This document shows positions 62,828 through 64,000 of a stretch of 64,000 nt of DNA, piece by piece (the first letter of the stretch is position 1; the number at the start of each line of letters is the position of its first letter). Both the position numbers and the translations under genes were made by a program. This DNA comes from Leptolyngbya subtilissima AS-A7 (lineage in GTDB: Bacteria; Cyanobacteriota; Cyanobacteriia; Phormidesmidales; Phormidesmidaceae), in the NCBI RefSeq assembly GCF_039962255.1, contig NZ_JAMPKY010000012.1, forward strand, positions 124,001 to 188,000. The letters are read 5' to 3'. Under the pieces are notes generated by a model. It ran no database searches. It had not been told where the DNA came from and worked only from the letters and a program-made list of their open reading frames with translations.

Positions 62828-63994
62828 TTAGAGGGATTGTTTAACCGGCAGACCATTGATGTAGACAGCCCGAATGGCGCTGGGTAAAGTGCGATCGGGA
62901 GTCAGCAAGAGAAAATCGGCATCGTAGCCAGGGGCAATTTTGCCTTTTTGGTCGCCAATTTTGGCGGCTTTAGCCGGATATTCGGAAACGCACTTCCATG
63001 CCTGCTCAAAGGGCATCAGTTCTTTTTCAGCCAGTAGAAAAGGGGCATGGAATAGAGAGGGATAGTGGTAGTCAGAACAGAGGCAGTCTAAAACTTGAGA
63101 TTGGGCCGCTGCGGCAACACTCATATAGCCGACATGGGAACCACCCCGCACCAGATTGGGGGCTCCCATCAAGACAGCGGCTCCGTAGGCACGGGATGCC
63201 TCTGCCAGCGGGATAGAGGCCGGGAATTCTGCGATCGCAACTCCCCGCTCTCGGCTTTTAGCCACATCGGCTGCCGTTTCATCGTCGTGGGAGGCTACCG
63301 GAATGCCCAAATCATGACAGCGCTGCACCAAGTCTTCAAACTGAGCTAGGCCTTCCTCTTGGCGGGGATAGGCAGCCTGAACTAGGGCCAGAATGTCGGC
63401 TTCGGAAAGCTTTAGCCGTTGACGTAGCCCCTGCGTATATCGCCGTATAGTTTCATCATCGGTCGTAGGCGGGAGGTGGTTATTGAGGGAAAGCAGCGTG
63501 ACTTTGCGAGTTTCTAGCCAGCCGCACAGTTCGTCATAATCAGCGGTATTGGCTTGCTCGTGGCGAATGTGAATGCGACTATCGACCCGCAGGCCATGAT
63601 CAGGTGCCGAAATTTGGTTAATCAGCTGCCGCGCCATCTCCCGGCTGCGAAGCCCCGGCTCAAAGGAGTCGGTGATGGAGTAGAAAAATGTAGTAATCCC
63701 GGCTCCCAGCAAAGCCAGCTCGTTCTCCACCAGGGCCATATCCAACGGTAAATTGACCCCAGGCCGAGGGCAAATCATGCGCTCAAACGCATCGCCGTGG
63801 ATATCAACAATGCCAGGCAGGAGGTGCAGGCCGGTGACATCGATCGCAACATAGCCACTGGGTTTGGCCGTTTGATCGACGGCGACAAATTTTCCATCTT
63901 CAATCAGCACCGTTGCCGAGTCTAGCCATCCGGTTGGCGTCAGCACCGTTGCGCCCTGTAGAGCCAGTTTGGGTGTCGAGAGAGGATGTTTCAT
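62828..63994 (-). CDS. phnM: Alpha-D-ribose 1-methylphosphonate 5-triphosphate diphosphatase
   Basis: PhnM removes pyrophosphate from RPnTP in the C-P lyase pathway. The 388-residue amidohydrolase-fold protein has the family signature PGIVDIHGDAFERMICPRPGV (His-Gly-Asp metal region), DSRIHIRHEQANT, SLNNHLPP, and VASHDDETAADV plus the C-terminal CSDYHYPSLFHAPF. The start ATG at 63994 is close to the window edge; the family start fits, so the gene is probably complete. Other C-P lyase genes probably lie beyond the edge. Confidence 0.94.
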   Translation of the reverse strand: MKHPLSTPKLALQGATVLTPTGWLDSATVLIEDGKFVAVDQTAKPSGYVAIDVTGLHLLPGIVDIHGDAFERMICPRPGVNLPLDMALVENELALLGAGITTFFYSITDSFEPGLRSREMARQLINQISAPDHGLRVDSRIHIRHEQANTADYDELCGWLETRKVTLLSLNNHLPPTTDDETIRRYTQGLRQRLKLSEADILALVQAAYPRQEEGLAQFEDLVQRCHDLGIPVASHDDETAADVAKSRERGVAIAEFPASIPLAEASRAYGAAVLMGAPNLVRGGSHVGYMSVAAAAQSQVLDCLCSDYHYPSLFHAPFLLAEKELMPFEQAWKCVSEYPAKAAKIGDQKGKIAPGYDADFLLLTPDRTLPSAIRAVYINGLPVKQSL

Positions 63995-64000
63995 GGCAGA

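Noticed and set aside
1-64000. CRISPR array, prophage, or intact insertion sequence
   Set aside because: No regularly spaced direct repeats, phage structural genes or complete transposase were seen anywhere in the window.

Overview
The window is chromosomal DNA from an oxygenic, phycobilisome-containing cyanobacterium. The evidence is a complete psbE-psbF-psbL-psbJ cluster with rubA and ycf48, an ndhC-ndhK-ndhJ operon, a phycobilisome linker, many copies of the HIP1 palindrome GCGATCGC (for example 645-652), and several protein families known mainly from cyanobacteria (DUF1816, DUF4327, DUF4168, a PedR-like regulator, the Npun_R2479-type HD protein). Gene style and family content resemble filamentous Leptolyngbya/Nodosilinea-like lineages, but the genus is an inference. 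Most of the window is gene-dense and fairly GC-rich. About 31-40 kb and 53-54 kb are visibly more AT-rich and carry cell-surface polysaccharide genes.

Layout. 0-9.5 kb: end of a HugZ-like gene, an EamA transporter, a disordered lipoprotein, an alpha/beta hydrolase, DUF1816, RlmB with a long KPRY-repeat tail, an HxlR regulator, DUF4327, a CAP-domain protein, lipoyl synthase and an L,D-transpeptidase. 9.5-20.4 kb: Gfo/Idh oxidoreductase, CNNM/CorC-type membrane protein, a CAT-anticodon tRNA, pyrE coupled to a methyltransferase, a second methyltransferase, hisS, a PedR-like regulator, DUF4168 and a class A PBP. 20.6-26.6 kb: tyrS, phycobilisome linker, RNase PH, CobO-like protein, dcd, DUF2165, nanE. 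26.7-31 kb: photosynthesis block, with rubA-ycf48-psbEFLJ reading left and ndhCKJ reading right from a shared 320-bp spacer. 31.7-39.6 kb: exopolysaccharide genes (Wzc-like, Wza-like, O-antigen ligase-like, ABC exporter). 39.7-50.6 kb: TonB-like protein, cobI, Na+/H+ antiporter, MltA, MoxR ATPase, ribF, MBL hydrolase, surE, pheS. 50.9-60.2 kb: M20 amidohydrolase, msrA, two glycosyltransferases, lipoprotein, esterase, GlsB/YeaQ protein, ABC permease, HD protein. 60.8-64 kb: tRNA-Gly, a decayed IS3-family transposase not visible as an open frame, and a compact left-reading phosphonate operon (phnM, PhnZ-like HD protein, metallophosphoesterase) that probably continues past the right edge.

How the genes work together. 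RubA and Ycf48 assist assembly of photosystem II, whose cytochrome b559 and small subunits are encoded just downstream. NdhC/K/J belong to NDH-1, used in cyclic electron flow and respiration. Wzc, Wza, the ligase-like protein, the exporter and the two glycosyltransferases at 53.7-56 kb fit surface polysaccharide synthesis. PBP1A, MltA, the L,D-transpeptidase and MoxR relate to the cell wall. The least explained items are the phosphonate operon, a perfect 13-bp inverted repeat before the M20 amidohydrolase, the KPRY heptad tail on RlmB, and the IS3 fossil. I saw no CRISPR array, prophage or intact insertion sequence.
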